Part shown: positions 52,042 to 62,170 of the stretch, piece by piece
Layout: each line of letters opens with the position of its first letter
Position numbering within the stretch: position 1 is the stretch's first letter
NCBI RefSeq assembly: GCF_902506505.1
Contig: NZ_LR733406.1
Span: 2,752,228-2,816,227 of the forward strand
Length of the DNA: 64,000 bases
Reading direction: 5' to 3'
Source of the DNA: Pseudomonas sp. 8AS
GTDB lineage: Bacteria > Pseudomonadota > Gammaproteobacteria > Pseudomonadales > Pseudomonadaceae
Program-made: the position numbers and the translations under genes
The notes under the pieces: generated by a model
What the model saw: the letters and a program-made list of their open reading frames with translations, nothing else
What the model was told of the DNA's origin: nothing
Database searches by the model: none

Positions 52042-55000
52042 TCACGCTGTCACCCCCGCCGCGCTGCGACCGAAATAGCGACGCGACAGGCGATCGAACC
52101 ACAGATAGATCACCGGCGTGGTGAACAGCGTCAGCACCTGGCTGAGCAGCAGGCCGCCGACCATCACCAGGCCCAGCGGCTGGCGCAGTTCGGCGCCGGA
52201 ACCGCTGGCCAGCATCAGCGGGATGGCGCCGAACAGCGCGGCCAGGGTGGTCATCAGGATCGGGCGGAAACGCAGCAGCGCGGCCTGGTAGATCGCCGCC
52301 TCGGGCGCCATGCCCTGCTGCCGCTCCGCCTCCAGGGCGAAGTCGATCATCATGATGGCGTTCTTCTTGACGATGCCGATCAGCAGGATGATGCCGATGA
52401 TGGCGATCAGGCCCAGGTCGTTGCCGCTCAGCAGCAGCGCCAGCAAGGCGCCGACCCCGGCCGAGGGCAAGGTCGAGAGAATGGTGATCGGGTGGATGTA
52501 GCTCTCGTAGAGCACGCCGAGCACGATGTACATGGTGACGATGGCCGCCAGGATCAGCAGCAGGGTGCTCGACAGCGAGGCGCGGAAGGCCTCGGCGGCG
52601 CCCTGGAACTGGCTCTGGATGCCGGCCGGCAGGCCGATGTCCTGCTGCACCTGCTCGATCACCGCCACCGCCTCGCCCAGCGACACGCCACTGGCCAGGT
52701 TGAACGACAGGGTCACCGCCGGGAACTGGCCGATATGGTTGACCAGCAGGCTGGCTGCGCGCTCGTCGATGCGCGCCAGGGAGGCCAGCGGCACCTGGCC
52801 GCCGCTGGCGGTCGCCACATGCACCTGCTGCAGGGCCTGCGGGCCGAGCTCGCCGGCGCCGGCGCTCTCCAGCACCACGCGGTACTGGCTGACCTGGGTG
52901 AAGATGGTGGAGATCTGCCGCTGGCCGAAGGCGTCGTACAGCGCATCGTCAATAGCACTGATACTGACACCAAGCCGCGAGGCGGCGTCACGGTCGATCC
53001 GCAGGTACACCTGCAGGCCGCGGTTCTGCAGGTCGCTGGCCACGTCACGCAGCTCGGCTTGCTCGCTCAGGGCCTCGACCAGCCTGGGTGTCCACTCCTC
53101 CAGCAGCGCGGCATCCGGCGATTCCAGGCTGAACTGGAACTGGGTGCGGCTGACCCGGTCCTCGATGGTCAGGTCCTGCACCGGCTGCAGGTACAGGGCG
53201 ATGCCGGGAATCGCCGCCAGTTCGGGACGCAGACGCTCGATCACTTCGCTGGCGCTGACCTCGCGCTCGGCATGGGGCTTGAGGTTGATCAGCAACCGGC
53301 CGCTGTTGAGCGTGGCGTTGTCGCCATCCACGCCGATATAGGACGACAGGCTGGCCACCGCATCATCGCGCAGGATAACTTCGGCCAGACGCTGCTGGCG
53401 CTCGCTCATGGCGGCGAAGGAAATGCTCTGCGGCGCCTCGGAAATACCCTGGATCACCCCAGTGTCCTGCACCGGAAAGAAGCCCTTGGGCACCGCCAGG
53501 TACAGCACCACGGTCAGCGCCAGGGTGCCGAGGGCCACCAGCAGGGTCAGCGGCTGGTGTTTGAGCACCCATTGCAGGCCGACGCCATAGCGCTCGATCA
53601 GGCCGTCGATAAAGGCGCCGCTGGCGCGGTAGAAACGCCCCTGCTCTTCCTCTTTTTCGGCCTTGAGCAGGCGTGCGCACATCATCGGAGTGAGGGTCAG
53701 CGACACCACTAGGGAGATCAGGATGGCCACCGCCAGGGTAATGGCGAACTCGCGGAACAGCCGCCCGACCACATCGGCCATAAACAGCAGCGGAATCAGC
53801 ACCGCGATCAGCGAGAAGGTCAGCGAGATCAGGGTGAAGCCGATCTGCCTGGCGCCCTTGAGCGCGGCATTCAGCGGCGTCTCGCCCTCCTCCAGATGGC
53901 GGGCGATGTTCTCCAGCATGACGATGGCGTCGTCGACCACGAAGCCGGTGGCGATGGTCAGGGCCATCAGGGTCAGGTTGTTGACCGAAAAGCCGGCCAG
54001 GTACATCACGCCGAAGGTGCCGATCAGCGACAGCGGCACCACGATCGACGGAATCACGGTGGCGGACAGCTTGCGCAGGAACAGGAAGGTCACCAGCACC
54101 ACCAGGCCGATGGCCAGGATCAGCTCGAAGCGCACATCGTCGATGGCCGCGCGGATGGTCTGGGTGCGGTCGGTGAGCAACTGGACCTCGATGCTGGCCG
54201 GCAGGCTGGCGGTGATCTGCGGCAGCAGTTTCTGGATGCGCTCGACCACCTCGATGACGTTGGCCCCCGGCTGGCGCTGGATGCTGACCAGCACGGTCTG
54301 GTTGCGGTCGGCCCAGGCGGCCAGGCGCTCGTTTTCGGCGCCGTCGATAACGGTCGAGACGTCCTTGAGGCGCAGCGCGGCGCCGTTCTCGTACTTGAGG
54401 ATCAGGTCCAGGTAGGCCTCGGCCGACTCCAGCTGGTCGTTGGCGTCCAGCTGCGAAACGCGGGTCGGGCCGTCGAAGTTGCCCTTGGGCTGGTTGACGT
54501 TGCTGGCGGTGATCAGCGTGCGCACGTCGGCCAGGTTGAGACCATGGCTGGCCAGGGCTTCGGGGTTGACCTTGATGCGTACCGCCTTGCGCTGACCGCC
54601 GGCCAGGCTGACCAGGCCGACGCCGCTGATCTGCGCGATCTTCTGCGCCATACGCGTGTCGATCAGGTCGTGCACTTCGGTCAGCGGCAGGCTCGCCGAG
54701 CTGATCGCCAGGGTCAGCACCGGGGTGTCGGCCGGGTTGACCTTGTTGTACACCGGCGGTGCCGGCAGGTCGCTGGGCAGCAGGTTGCTCGCCGCGTTGA
54801 TCGCCGCCTGCACCTCCTGCTCGGCCACGTCCAGGTTCACTTCCAGGGTGAAGCGCAGGGTGATCACCGAGGCGCCGCCGGAACTGGTCGAGGACATCTG
54901 TTTCAAGCCCGGCATCTGGCCGAACTGGCGCTCCAGCGGCGCGGTCACCGCGCTGGTCATCACCTCCGGGCTGGCGCCGGGATACAGGGTGAGCACGCGG

Positions 55001-55134
55001 ATGGTCGGGTAATCCACCTCCGGCAGCGCCGACACCGGCAGCAGGCGGTAGGCGATCAGGCCGGTGAGGAAGATCGCCACCATCAACAGGGTGGTGGCGA
55101 CCGGACGCAGGATGAACAGGCGTGAAACATTCAT
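52042..55134 (-). CDS. muxB: RND efflux inner-membrane transporter MuxB
   Basis: 1030 residues of the MdtB/MuxB branch. The fourth-helix motif is [17 protein letters not shown], and the N-terminal [19 protein letters not shown] and C-terminal [19 protein letters not shown] blocks are typical. The start overlaps the muxA stop (ATGA), so the two are translationally coupled. It works with MuxC, adaptor MuxA and outer membrane OpmB as one pump. Confidence 0.93.
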   Translation of the reverse strand: MNVSRLFILRPVATTLLMVAIFLTGLIAYRLLPVSALPEVDYPTIRVLTLYPGASPEVMTSAVTAPLERQFGQMPGLKQMSSTSSGGASVITLRFTLEVNLDVAEQEVQAAINAASNLLPSDLPAPPVYNKVNPADTPVLTLAISSASLPLTEVHDLIDTRMAQKIAQISGVGLVSLAGGQRKAVRIKVNPEALASHGLNLADVRTLITASNVNQPKGNFDGPTRVSQLDANDQLESAEAYLDLILKYENGAALRLKDVSTVIDGAENERLAAWADRNQTVLVSIQRQPGANVIEVVERIQKLLPQITASLPASIEVQLLTDRTQTIRAAIDDVRFELILAIGLVVLVTFLFLRKLSATVIPSIVVPLSLIGTFGVMYLAGFSVNNLTLMALTIATGFVVDDAIVMLENIARHLEEGETPLNAALKGARQIGFTLISLTFSLIAVLIPLLFMADVVGRLFREFAITLAVAILISLVVSLTLTPMMCARLLKAEKEEEQGRFYRASGAFIDGLIERYGVGLQWVLKHQPLTLLVALGTLALTVVLYLAVPKGFFPVQDTGVIQGISEAPQSISFAAMSERQQRLAEVILRDDAVASLSSYIGVDGDNATLNSGRLLINLKPHAEREVSASEVIERLRPELAAIPGIALYLQPVQDLTIEDRVSRTQFQFSLESPDAALLEEWTPRLVEALSEQAELRDVASDLQNRGLQVYLRIDRDAASRLGVSISAIDDALYDAFGQRQISTIFTQVSQYRVVLESAGAGELGPQALQQVHVATASGGQVPLASLARIDERAASLLVNHIGQFPAVTLSFNLASGVSLGEAVAVIEQVQQDIGLPAGIQSQFQGAAEAFRASLSSTLLLILAAIVTMYIVLGVLYESYIHPITILSTLPSAGVGALLALLLSGNDLGLIAIIGIILLIGIVKKNAIMMIDFALEAERQQGMAPEAAIYQAALLRFRPILMTTLAALFGAIPLMLASGSGAELRQPLGLVMVGGLLLSQVLTLFTTPVIYLWFDRLSRRYFGRSAAGVTA

Positions 55135-56339
55135 GCGTCGTGCTTCTGCTCGGTCTTGGCGGCCGGCTGGGCCAGGGCGCCGGGTTCGCCGACCACCTGC
55201 ACCACGCTGCCTTCCTTGAGCTTGTCGGTGCCTTCCAGCACCAGGCGTTCGCCGACCTTGAGGCCGGCACTGACCAGGGTCAGCGCGCCGTCGCTGGCGC
55301 CCACTTCGACGTTGCGCAGCTGCACCTTGTCGTCCTGATCGAGGAGGAACACGAAGGTGCCGCGTGCGCCGTACTGCAGCGCCGCCGAAGGAATCAGGGT
55401 GGCGTCCTGGCGGGTCTCCACGCGTAGGCGCACGTTGACGAACTGGTTGGGAAACAGGCTCTCGCCGGCATTGTCGAAACGCGCCTTGAGCTTGACCGTG
55501 CCGGTGGCGACGTCGATCTGGTTGTCCAGGCTGTGCAGCACGCCTTCGGCCAGCAGCTGCTGCTCGCCGCGATCCCAGGCCTGCACGCGCAGGGTTTCCT
55601 GCTTGCGCACCCGAGCCAGCACCGGTGGCAGGTCATTCTCGGCCAGGGTGAAGTTGACCGAGATCGGCTTGACCTGGGTGATCACCACCAGCGGCGTGGC
55701 GTCGCCACTGCTGACCAGGTTGCCTACGTCGATCTGGCGCAGGCCCAGGCGGCCGTCGATCGGCGCGCGGATGCGGGTGAATTCGAGGTTGAGGCGCGCC
55801 TCGGCGACCGCAGCCTGGTTGCTCTTCAGCGTGCCGCGGTACTGGCCGACCAGGGCGGCCTGGGTGTCCAGTGTCTGCTTGGCGATGGAGTCCTCGGCGT
55901 ACAGGCCCTGATAGCGAGCCAGGTCGATCTCGGCGTTCTTCAGCTGCGCCTGGTTCTGCGCCAGGGTGCCCTCAGCCTGCTGCAGGGCGACCTGGTAGGC
56001 GCGCGGGTCGATCTGCGCCAGCAGGTCGCCGGCCTTGACCAGCTGGCCTTCCTCGAACAGCACCTTGACCAGTTCGCCATCCACCCGGCTACGTACGTTC
56101 ACGGTATTCAGCGCGGTCACCGTGCCCAGGGCCTTGAGCTCGATATTGAAGTCGCCCTGGCTGACCTGGGTCACCCGCACCGGCACCGGCCCGCTGTCGC
56201 GCCCCCAGGGGCCGCCGCGGCCACCCTTCTCCAGCGGCTTCGCCGGCCACAGCCACCACAGCAGCAGGACGACGGCGAGCAGCGCCAGGGCGATCAGCCA
56301 GGGGCGGTAAGAGCGCGATGCAGAGCGAATATCAGGCAT
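55131..56339 (-). CDS. muxA: RND efflux periplasmic adaptor MuxA
   Basis: 402 residues. An N-terminal membrane anchor ([17 protein letters not shown]) without a lipobox is followed by lipoyl halves ([40 protein letters not shown]), a short helical hairpin and a beta-barrel region, as in MdtA. ATG 56339 is chosen; the frame is open to 56414 without an anchor there. It is the first gene of muxABC-opmB. No regulator gene is adjacent. Confidence 0.92.
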   Translation of the reverse strand: MPDIRSASRSYRPWLIALALLAVVLLLWWLWPAKPLEKGGRGGPWGRDSGPVPVRVTQVSQGDFNIELKALGTVTALNTVNVRSRVDGELVKVLFEEGQLVKAGDLLAQIDPRAYQVALQQAEGTLAQNQAQLKNAEIDLARYQGLYAEDSIAKQTLDTQAALVGQYRGTLKSNQAAVAEARLNLEFTRIRAPIDGRLGLRQIDVGNLVSSGDATPLVVITQVKPISVNFTLAENDLPPVLARVRKQETLRVQAWDRGEQQLLAEGVLHSLDNQIDVATGTVKLKARFDNAGESLFPNQFVNVRLRVETRQDATLIPSAALQYGARGTFVFLLDQDDKVQLRNVEVGASDGALTLVSAGLKVGERLVLEGTDKLKEGSVVQVVGEPGALAQPAAKTEQKHDA

Positions 56340-56450
56340 GGTCCGGGTCACTTTCCTTGGGAGCGTGAACGATAAGCACTCTCGGCGGCCAAGCAAAGGG
56401 TCTTTACCGCCCATTTACCCTCGATTGACGTAACCAAGTGTTCGAGGCGC

Positions 56451-56481
56451 AAAAGAAAACGGCCTGCTAGGCAGGCCGTTT
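56451..56481 (-). terminator. rho-independent terminator of tpx
   Basis: AAACGGCCTGC (56457-56467) pairs perfectly with GCAGGCCGTTT (56471-56481) around a TAG loop. On the minus strand the stem is followed by TTTTCTTTT. It lies 17 bp after the tpx stop and before muxA. Confidence 0.9.
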
Positions 56482-56497
56482 CAAGGTATTGCAGGTC

Positions 56498-56998
56498 TTA
56501 CTTCAGTGCGGCAATGGCCGCCGCGTAGTCCGGCTCGTCGGCGATTTCGCCGACCAGCTCGCTGTGCAGCACCTTGTCGTGTTCATCCAGCACCACCACC
56601 GCGCGGGCGGAGACGCCGACCAGCGGGCCGCTGGCGATGGCCACGCCGTAGTTCTTGAAGAACTCGGCGCCGCGCATGCTCGACAGGTTGATCACGTTGT
56701 CCAGGCCTTCGGCGCCGCAGAAGCGCGACTGGGCGAACGGCAGGTCGGCGGAGATGCACAGCACCAGGGTGTTGGCCAGCTTGCTCGCCTCAACGTTGAA
56801 CTTGCGCACCGAAGTGGCGCAGGTCGGCGTGTCGATGCTGGGGAAGATGTTCAGCACTTTGCGCTTGCCGGCCAGGCTGGCCAGGCTCACGTCGGAAAGG
56901 TCCTTGCCCACCAGGCTGAACGCCGGCGCCTGCTGGCCGGCTTGCGGCAGCTGGCCGTCGACCTGGATAGGATTGCCCTGGAGAGTTACTTGAGCCAT
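56498..56998 (-). CDS. tpx: thiol peroxidase
   Basis: 166 residues of the atypical 2-Cys peroxiredoxin Tpx. The peroxidatic cysteine is in [17 protein letters not shown] and the resolving cysteine in [12 protein letters not shown]. It reduces hydrogen and alkyl peroxides with thioredoxin. AAGGACACTGAA precedes the ATG. It lies 57 bp after the AGCS symporter gene on the same strand but has its own terminator; whether it has its own promoter is not clear. Confidence 0.95.
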   Translation of the reverse strand: MAQVTLQGNPIQVDGQLPQAGQQAPAFSLVGKDLSDVSLASLAGKRKVLNIFPSIDTPTCATSVRKFNVEASKLANTLVLCISADLPFAQSRFCGAEGLDNVINLSSMRGAEFFKNYGVAIASGPLVGVSARAVVVLDEHDKVLHSELVGEIADEPDYAAAIAALK

Positions 56999-57055
56999 TT
57001 CAGTGTCCTTTTTTTGCGAGTGAGAAACCGGGCAGAAGGCTGCCCGGCGGGTAAA

Positions 57056-58402
57056 TCATCGGTTCTGGGCGAAGTGCTCGCGGGTCAGCTTGACCACCAC
57101 CGGGCTGAGCAACAACAGCGCCAGCAAGTTGGGTAGGGCCATCAGACCGTTGAGGGTGTCGGCCAGCAACCAGGCGAAGTCCAGGTGAGCGATGGCCCCG
57201 AACGGTACCGCCAGCACCCAGAGGATGCGGAACGGCAGGATCGCGCGAATGCCGACCAGATACTCCCAGCATTTTTCGCCGTAGTAGCTCCAGCCCAGAA
57301 TAGTGGTGAAGGCGAACACTGCCAGGGCAATGGTCAGAATATAGCCACCAATGCCCGGCATGGCCGACTCGAAGGCCGCCCCGGAGAGGGTCGCGCCACT
57401 GGCGCCACTGCTCCAGACGCCGGAGCAGATGATCGCCAGGCCGGTCATGCTGCAGATGATGAGGGTGTCGATGAACGTACCGATCATGCCGATCATGCCC
57501 GAACGCACCGGGCTGTCGGTGGTGCCGGCCGCCTGGGCGATACCGGCGGTGCCCAGGCCCGCTTCGTTGGAGAAGATGCCGCGGGCCACGCCGAAGCGGA
57601 TCGCCGCCATCACCGCCGCGCCGGCAAAGCCGCCGGTGGCGGCAACCGGGTTGAAGGCCGATTCGAAGATCAGGGCGAAGGCGCCGGGAATGGCTTCGGC
57701 ATTGACTGCCAGCACCACGATGGCGGCGATGATGTAGGCCACGCACATGATCGGCACCAGGGTCGCGGCGACCTTGCCGATACGCTGGATGCCACCGAGG
57801 ATCACCAGGCCGACGATGGCCATGGTCACCACGCCGGTGATCCAGTCGGGAATGCCGAAGGAGCCATGCAGGGCGTCAGCCATGCTGTTGACCTGGACCA
57901 TGTTGCCGATGCCGAAGCCGGCGAAGCCGCCGAACACGGCAAATGCCCCGCCGAGCCAGGCCCACTTCTTGCCCAGGCCGTTCTTGATCGCATACATCGG
58001 CCCGCCGACGTGTTCGCCGCGGTCATCCATTTCGCGGTAATGCACGGCCAGCACCACTTCGCAGTACTTGGTGGCCATGCCCACCAGCGCCGTGCACCAC
58101 ATCCAGAACAGCGCGCCAGGGCCGCCGAGGAAGATCGCGGTGGCCACCCCGGCGATGTTGCCGGTACCGACGGTGGCCGCCAGGCAGGTCATCAGCGCCT
58201 GGAACGGGCTGATTTCGCCGCTGCTGGCGTCGCCCTTCTTGCGCCCCTGCCACATCAGGGCAAAGCCGCTACCGATACGCAGCACGGGCATGAACTTGAG
58301 CATCAGCATCAGGATCAGGCCGGTGCCGAGAATCAGCACCAGCATCGGCGGGCCCCAGACCAGGCCGTTGATCTGATTGACTAGCGAGTTGAGGGTCTCC
58401 AT
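57056..58402 (-). CDS. sodium:alanine symporter family (AGCS) protein
   Basis: 448 residues with about eleven membrane helices. Family motifs seen are TCLAATVGTGNIAGVATAIFLGGPGALFWMW, GEHVGGPMYAIKNGLG and FSNEAGLGTAGIAQAAGTTDSPVRSG. It imports alanine or glycine with Na+. ATG 58402 has AAGGAGCG upstream. No neighbouring gene refines the substrate. Confidence 0.92.
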   Translation of the reverse strand: METLNSLVNQINGLVWGPPMLVLILGTGLILMLMLKFMPVLRIGSGFALMWQGRKKGDASSGEISPFQALMTCLAATVGTGNIAGVATAIFLGGPGALFWMWCTALVGMATKYCEVVLAVHYREMDDRGEHVGGPMYAIKNGLGKKWAWLGGAFAVFGGFAGFGIGNMVQVNSMADALHGSFGIPDWITGVVTMAIVGLVILGGIQRIGKVAATLVPIMCVAYIIAAIVVLAVNAEAIPGAFALIFESAFNPVAATGGFAGAAVMAAIRFGVARGIFSNEAGLGTAGIAQAAGTTDSPVRSGMIGMIGTFIDTLIICSMTGLAIICSGVWSSGASGATLSGAAFESAMPGIGGYILTIALAVFAFTTILGWSYYGEKCWEYLVGIRAILPFRILWVLAVPFGAIAHLDFAWLLADTLNGLMALPNLLALLLLSPVVVKLTREHFAQNR

Positions 58403-58608
58403 CGGTCACGCTCCTTTTTCTTGTAAGGCACGCGGGTAACGCGCCTGGACTGGATGCGCCTGCCGGTAAGGCGGCGATCCGCGATCAGCCGTCGTCAGAC
58501 GATGGTTGGCACCGCGACGAACGACATGCAACAAGGCCCGCGGCAGACGCTCGCAACGCCGCCGCGGATTCTTGCACGAACCAGGAGACTTGTGTGCAGC
58601 CGGCCTGC

Positions 58609-59253
58609 TCAGGCCGTAGCCCGTTGCGGTGCCGGATGGGGGTTGGGATGGAAGAACACGTGCTCGCGGATCGGCCCGACCGCCACTTCGCCGATCTCCT
58701 GGTAGCCCTGGCGCTTGTAGAACTCCAGGTAATGCGGGTTGCCGGTATCCAGCACCACGCCCTGGGAGCCGGCATCCTCGGCGCACCAGTTGTGCAACGC
58801 CGTGAGCAGCTGCTCGCCAAGGCTCTGGCCCTGGAATTCCGGATGCACGCCAAGCAGTGGCAGCACGTGGTAGGGCCCCGGCGGCAGGCAGGCGAGCACC
58901 GCATCGTGGTATTCCAGGTAGCGCCTGGTGCAGCGGAAACCGGTGGTCATCAGCATGCGCAGGCGCCAGCCCCAGCTCTCGGTGATGTCCAGGCGGCGCA
59001 CCGGCGGCGCGATCAGGGCGATGCCGACCAGGCGCTCCTCGATCAGCAGGCCGATGGCCGGCAGCTCCTCGTTGAAATGCTGCTGTACCAGCTCGCGCAC
59101 GGTGGCGCGCACGCGCTGGTCGAAACCGGGGCGCTCGCACTCGAACAGGTAGGCATAGGTCGGGTCGTGGCGGTAGGCGTGGTACAGCAGCGAACGGGCC
59201 TCGCGGCTGTAGCCATGGTCGAGCATGCGGACTTCGGCGGTGCGATGGGGCAT
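58609..59253 (-). CDS. GNAT family N-acetyltransferase
   Basis: 214 residues. The acetyl-CoA binding region is HVLPLLGVHPEFQGQSLGEQLLTAL (motif A, with QGQSLG as the pyrophosphate loop), and motif B is NPHYLEFYKRQGYQEIGE. GAGGTC precedes ATG 59253. It is divergent from xthA with 133 bp between. The 206 bp after it, up to the symporter gene, hold no recognised feature. The acceptor substrate is unknown. Confidence 0.86.
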   Translation of the reverse strand: MPHRTAEVRMLDHGYSREARSLLYHAYRHDPTYAYLFECERPGFDQRVRATVRELVQQHFNEELPAIGLLIEERLVGIALIAPPVRRLDITESWGWRLRMLMTTGFRCTRRYLEYHDAVLACLPPGPYHVLPLLGVHPEFQGQSLGEQLLTALHNWCAEDAGSQGVVLDTGNPHYLEFYKRQGYQEIGEVAVGPIREHVFFHPNPHPAPQRATA

Positions 59254-59386
59254 CGGGCTGACCTCATTTGTTATAGATTTTGCGGGTCGAAAACCAAGGT
59301 AGCACCGTGCCGTGAGGCCCGCCAGACGCTGGCCGTCACCCGATGACTGGGCTAGCATCGCGTTTTAATTTTGCCGGTAGCTGCCC

Positions 59387-60199
59387 ATGAAGATCGTTTC
59401 CTTCAATATCAACGGCCTGCGCGCCCGCCCCCATCAGCTGCAGGCCCTGATCGAGAAGCACCAGCCGGATGTGATCGGCCTGCAGGAAACCAAGGTCGCC
59501 GATGAGCAGTTCCCCGAGGCGGAGATCCGCCAGCTCGGCTACCACGTGCACTACCACGGGCAGAAGGGCCACTACGGCGTCGCCCTGCTCTCGCGCCAAG
59601 CGCCGCTGGAGCTGCACAAGGGCTTTCCGGGTGACGAGGAAGACGCCCAGCGGCGCTTCATCTACGGCACCTTCGCCGACGCCCAGGGCAACCCGGTGAC
59701 GGTGATGAACGGCTACTTCCCCCAGGGCGAGAGCCGCGACCATGCCACCAAGTTCCCGGCCAAGCAGCGCTTCTATGCCGACCTGCAGCGCCTGCTGAAC
59801 GACTCGTTCAAGCCCGAGCAGGCACTGGTGGTCATGGGTGACATCAACATCTCCCCGGAAGACTGCGACATCGGCATCGGCGAGCCGAACCGCCTGCGCT
59901 GGCTGAAGACCGGCAAGTGCAGCTTCCTGCCGGAGGAGCGCGAGTGGCTGGCCACCCTCAAGGGCTGGGGCCTGGTCGACAGCTTCCGCCAGCTCAACCC
60001 GGCGGTGAACGACCGCTTCAGCTGGTTCGACTACCGCAGCCGCGGTTTCGAGGACGAGCCCAAGCGCGGCCTGCGCATCGACGTGATCCTCGCCACCCAG
60101 GCGCTGCAGGCGCGCTTCAAGGACGCCGGCATCGACTACGAACTGCGCGGCATGGAAAAACCCTCGGACCACGCACCGATCTGGCTGGAACTGGAGTGA
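59387..60199 (+). CDS. xthA: exodeoxyribonuclease III
   Basis: 270 residues. It is the AP endonuclease / 3'-5' exonuclease of base-excision repair. Metal-binding Glu in GLQETKVAD, catalytic Asp and Asn in [14 protein letters not shown], and the final Asp-His pair in [10 protein letters not shown] are present. A small hairpin (60205-60222) and a dispersed palindromic repeat follow the gene. Confidence 0.95.
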   Translation: MKIVSFNINGLRARPHQLQALIEKHQPDVIGLQETKVADEQFPEAEIRQLGYHVHYHGQKGHYGVALLSRQAPLELHKGFPGDEEDAQRRFIYGTFADAQGNPVTVMNGYFPQGESRDHATKFPAKQRFYADLQRLLNDSFKPEQALVVMGDINISPEDCDIGIGEPNRLRWLKTGKCSFLPEEREWLATLKGWGLVDSFRQLNPAVNDRFSWFDYRSRGFEDEPKRGLRIDVILATQALQARFKDAGIDYELRGMEKPSDHAPIWLELE

Positions 60200-60236
60200 A
60201 CCAAGGCCACCGGCGGGTGGCCATTGGTGATGCCTC

Positions 60237-60319
60237 GTAGGTTGGGTTGAGGCGCAGCGCGACGAAGCCCAACGATCCTGACCACCTGTTGGGCTTCGCT
60301 ACGCTCAACACCAACCTAC
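60237..60319. repeat. dispersed palindromic repeat (GTAGGTTGG type)
   Basis: Outer arms GTAGGTTGG (60237-60245) and CCAACCTAC (60311-60319) and inner arms GCGACGAAGCCCAAC (60259-60273) and GTTGGGCTTCGCTACGC (60288-60304) form an imperfect long hairpin. A degraded relative lies at 34184-34250. This type is recalled from many Pseudomonas intergenic regions. Confidence 0.75.
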
Positions 60320-60377
60320 CCAAGCGGCCGCGGGGCTCTCCGGCAGACTGGCTGAAATGCCTGATCCAGAGCGGTCG

Positions 60378-60411
60378 CTGTAACCGGACTGCAATCTAAC
60401 CGTCTTATTCT
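60378..60411 (+). promoter_or_regulatory. PhoB box and -10 for the PstS-like/OmpA gene
   Basis: CTGTAAC-CGGA-CTGCAAT (60378-60395) matches the two 7-bp direct repeats with 4-bp spacer of a Pho box. TATTCT at 60406-60411 lies 10 bp after it, the distance normal for PhoB-activated promoters where the box replaces the -35. Start would be near 60418, 33 nt before the ATG. Confidence 0.75.
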
Positions 60412-60450
60412 GCGCGGCACTTTCCCTCCCTCGAAGAAGGTCCCTGCTGC

Positions 60451-61827
60451 ATGTCGCGCGCCCTGTCCGTTAGTGATCGGCAATCCTGGAGCCATGCCTA
60501 CGCCTGGCTGCTGCTCGGTTTCATCTGCTACGCCCTGCCCTGGTCGGTGTTCGCCGCCACGCCGGAAAATGCCGGCACCGTGCTGCGCATCCAGGGTTCC
60601 AACACCATCGGCGCCAAGCTCGGCCCGGCCCTGGTGCAGGGCCTGTTCGAGCAGCAGGGGCTGCGCGAGATCCGCGTCGAACCCTCGGCAGTGGAAAACG
60701 AGCAGCAGGTGCTGGCCATCGATGGCAGCGGCCGGCAGATCGGCATCACGGTTGCCGCCCATGGTTCCGGCACCGGCTTCGTCGCCCTGCAGGACGGCAG
60801 CGCCGACCTGGCCGCCTCTTCGCGGCCGATCAAGGACGCCGAAGCGGCCAGCCTGGCCAATCTGGGCGACATGCGCAGCCTGGCGGCCGAACAGGTGATC
60901 GCCATCGACGGCCTGGCCATCATCCTGCACCCGAGCAACCCGCTGCAGGCGCTGAGCACCGCCCAGCTCGCCGCCATCTTCGCCGGCGAAATCAAGACCT
61001 GGGAGCAGCTCGGTGGCCGCGGCGGCGCCATCACCCTGTATGCCCGCGACGACAAGTCCGGCACCTTCGACACCTTCAAGGAGCTGGTCCTGGCGGCCAA
61101 CGGCAAGACCCTGGCTGCCGGCGCCAAGCGTTTCGAGTCGAGCAACCAGCTGTCCGACGGCGTCAGCCAGGACCCCAGTGGCATCGGTTTCATCGGCCTG
61201 CCCTATATCCGCCAGAGCAAGGCGGTGGCCATCGCCGCCGGTGAGTCGCAGCCCATGCTGCCCGGCGCCACGCTGATCGCCACCGAGGACTACCCGCTGT
61301 CGCGTCGCCTGTTCCTCTACAGCGCGCCGCAGGCGGCCAACCCCTGGGCCAAGGCGCTGATCGAGTTCGCCCATAGCCCGCGCGGCCAGGCGATCGTCGA
61401 GCACAGCGGGTTCATCGCGCAGACGGTGCAGGCGGTCAAGGTCCAGGGCAGCCCGGCCATGCCGGAGGCTTACCGCAACCTGGCCGAGCAGGCCCAGCGC
61501 CTGTCGGTGAACTTCCGTTTCCAGGAAAACAGCGCCACCCTCGACAACAAGGCGCAACGCGACATCCAGCGCGTGCTGGATTTCCTCAAGGGCCAGGGCA
61601 AGCTGCAGCACAAGGTGGCGCTGGTCGGCTTCGGCGACCCGAAGAACGACCCGGCGCGCGCCGCCCTGCTGTCCAAGCTGCGCGCCATGGAAGTCCGTCG
61701 TGGCCTGGCCCGCGGCGGCGTGATCGTGCGCGACATCATCGGCCTCGGCGAGCAACTGCCGGTCGCGGCCAACTCCGCCGACGAAGGGCGGATCAAGAAC
61801 CGCCGGGTCGAGGTGTGGGTGTACTGA
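60451..61827 (+). CDS. PstS-like phosphate-binding domain fused to OmpA domain
   Basis: 458 residues. A signal peptide (LLLGFICYALPWSVFA-ATP) is followed by a phosphate-type periplasmic binding domain (IQGSNTIGAKLGPALVQGL; DGSADLAASSRPIKD; DDKSGTFDTFKELVL) and a C-terminal OmpA-like peptidoglycan-binding domain (LSVNFRFQENSATLDNKAQR ... NRRVEVWVY). It is a periplasmic or wall-attached solute-binding protein. No pst transporter genes are adjacent. The Pho box upstream fits a role in phosphate starvation. AAGAAGG lies upstream of the ATG. Confidence 0.87.
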   Translation: MSRALSVSDRQSWSHAYAWLLLGFICYALPWSVFAATPENAGTVLRIQGSNTIGAKLGPALVQGLFEQQGLREIRVEPSAVENEQQVLAIDGSGRQIGITVAAHGSGTGFVALQDGSADLAASSRPIKDAEAASLANLGDMRSLAAEQVIAIDGLAIILHPSNPLQALSTAQLAAIFAGEIKTWEQLGGRGGAITLYARDDKSGTFDTFKELVLAANGKTLAAGAKRFESSNQLSDGVSQDPSGIGFIGLPYIRQSKAVAIAAGESQPMLPGATLIATEDYPLSRRLFLYSAPQAANPWAKALIEFAHSPRGQAIVEHSGFIAQTVQAVKVQGSPAMPEAYRNLAEQAQRLSVNFRFQENSATLDNKAQRDIQRVLDFLKGQGKLQHKVALVGFGDPKNDPARAALLSKLRAMEVRRGLARGGVIVRDIIGLGEQLPVAANSADEGRIKNRRVEVWVY

Positions 61828-62020
61828 GAACCTGTCTACGATCTGCTACGCGTCGGCTAAACGGCGTTGAACCTCGGCAAGCGGCTTGTCGCTAGCGCGC
61901 TTTAGCGCGACCCGAAGGGCGAGTGAAACGAGTCATGCTCATTTACCACTCGTAAACTCCGCTTCCTCGGCCGTTTTCGCCACCGTTTATCCCTAGCTCG
62001 CGAGATCGTAAACAGGCTCT
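61827..62020. mobile_element. MITE-like palindromic element, 194 bp
   Basis: Terminal inverted repeats AGAACCTGTCTACGATCT (61827-61844) and AGATCGTAAACAGGCTCT (62003-62020) match at 16 of 18 positions. Inner parts also pair: CGGCTAAACGG and CTCGGCAAGCGG on the left against CCGCTTCCTCGG and CCGTTTA on the right. It has no coding capacity. The left end begins in the stop codon of the PstS-like gene. Similar roughly 200-bp elements are recalled from other Pseudomonas genomes. Confidence 0.75.
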
Positions 62021-62085
62021 GAGGTCGCCGTAAGAAACTGTAACGCCCGGGCATTTGCCGCGGGCCCGCTTGCACCCTAGCCTTT

Positions 62086-62146
62086 AGACAGTGACACCGG
62101 GCCCCTCTGGCGGTGAGTCTTCACCGTGATGTCGGAGTCACTGTCT
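62086..62146 (+). promoter_or_regulatory. structured 5' leader of the TerC-family gene
   Basis: AGACAGTGAC (62086-62095) and GTCACTGTCT (62137-62146) form a perfect 10-bp closing stem. Inside it CGGTGA (62111-62116) and TCACCG (62121-62126) form a hairpin with a GTCT loop. It ends 24 bp before the ATG. TerC/Alx genes are often controlled by yybP-ykoY manganese riboswitches, but the conserved loops of that class are not seen here. It may be an RNA switch or a protein operator. Confidence 0.5.
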
Positions 62147-62170
62147 TGCAGGCAGCGACGGGAGGGCCCC

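Noticed and set aside
62026..62044. Second Pho-box-like sequence before the TerC-family gene (CCGTAAG-AAA-CTGTAAC)
   Set aside because: The repeat spacing is one base short and the first half is poor. The gene family is not linked to phosphate.
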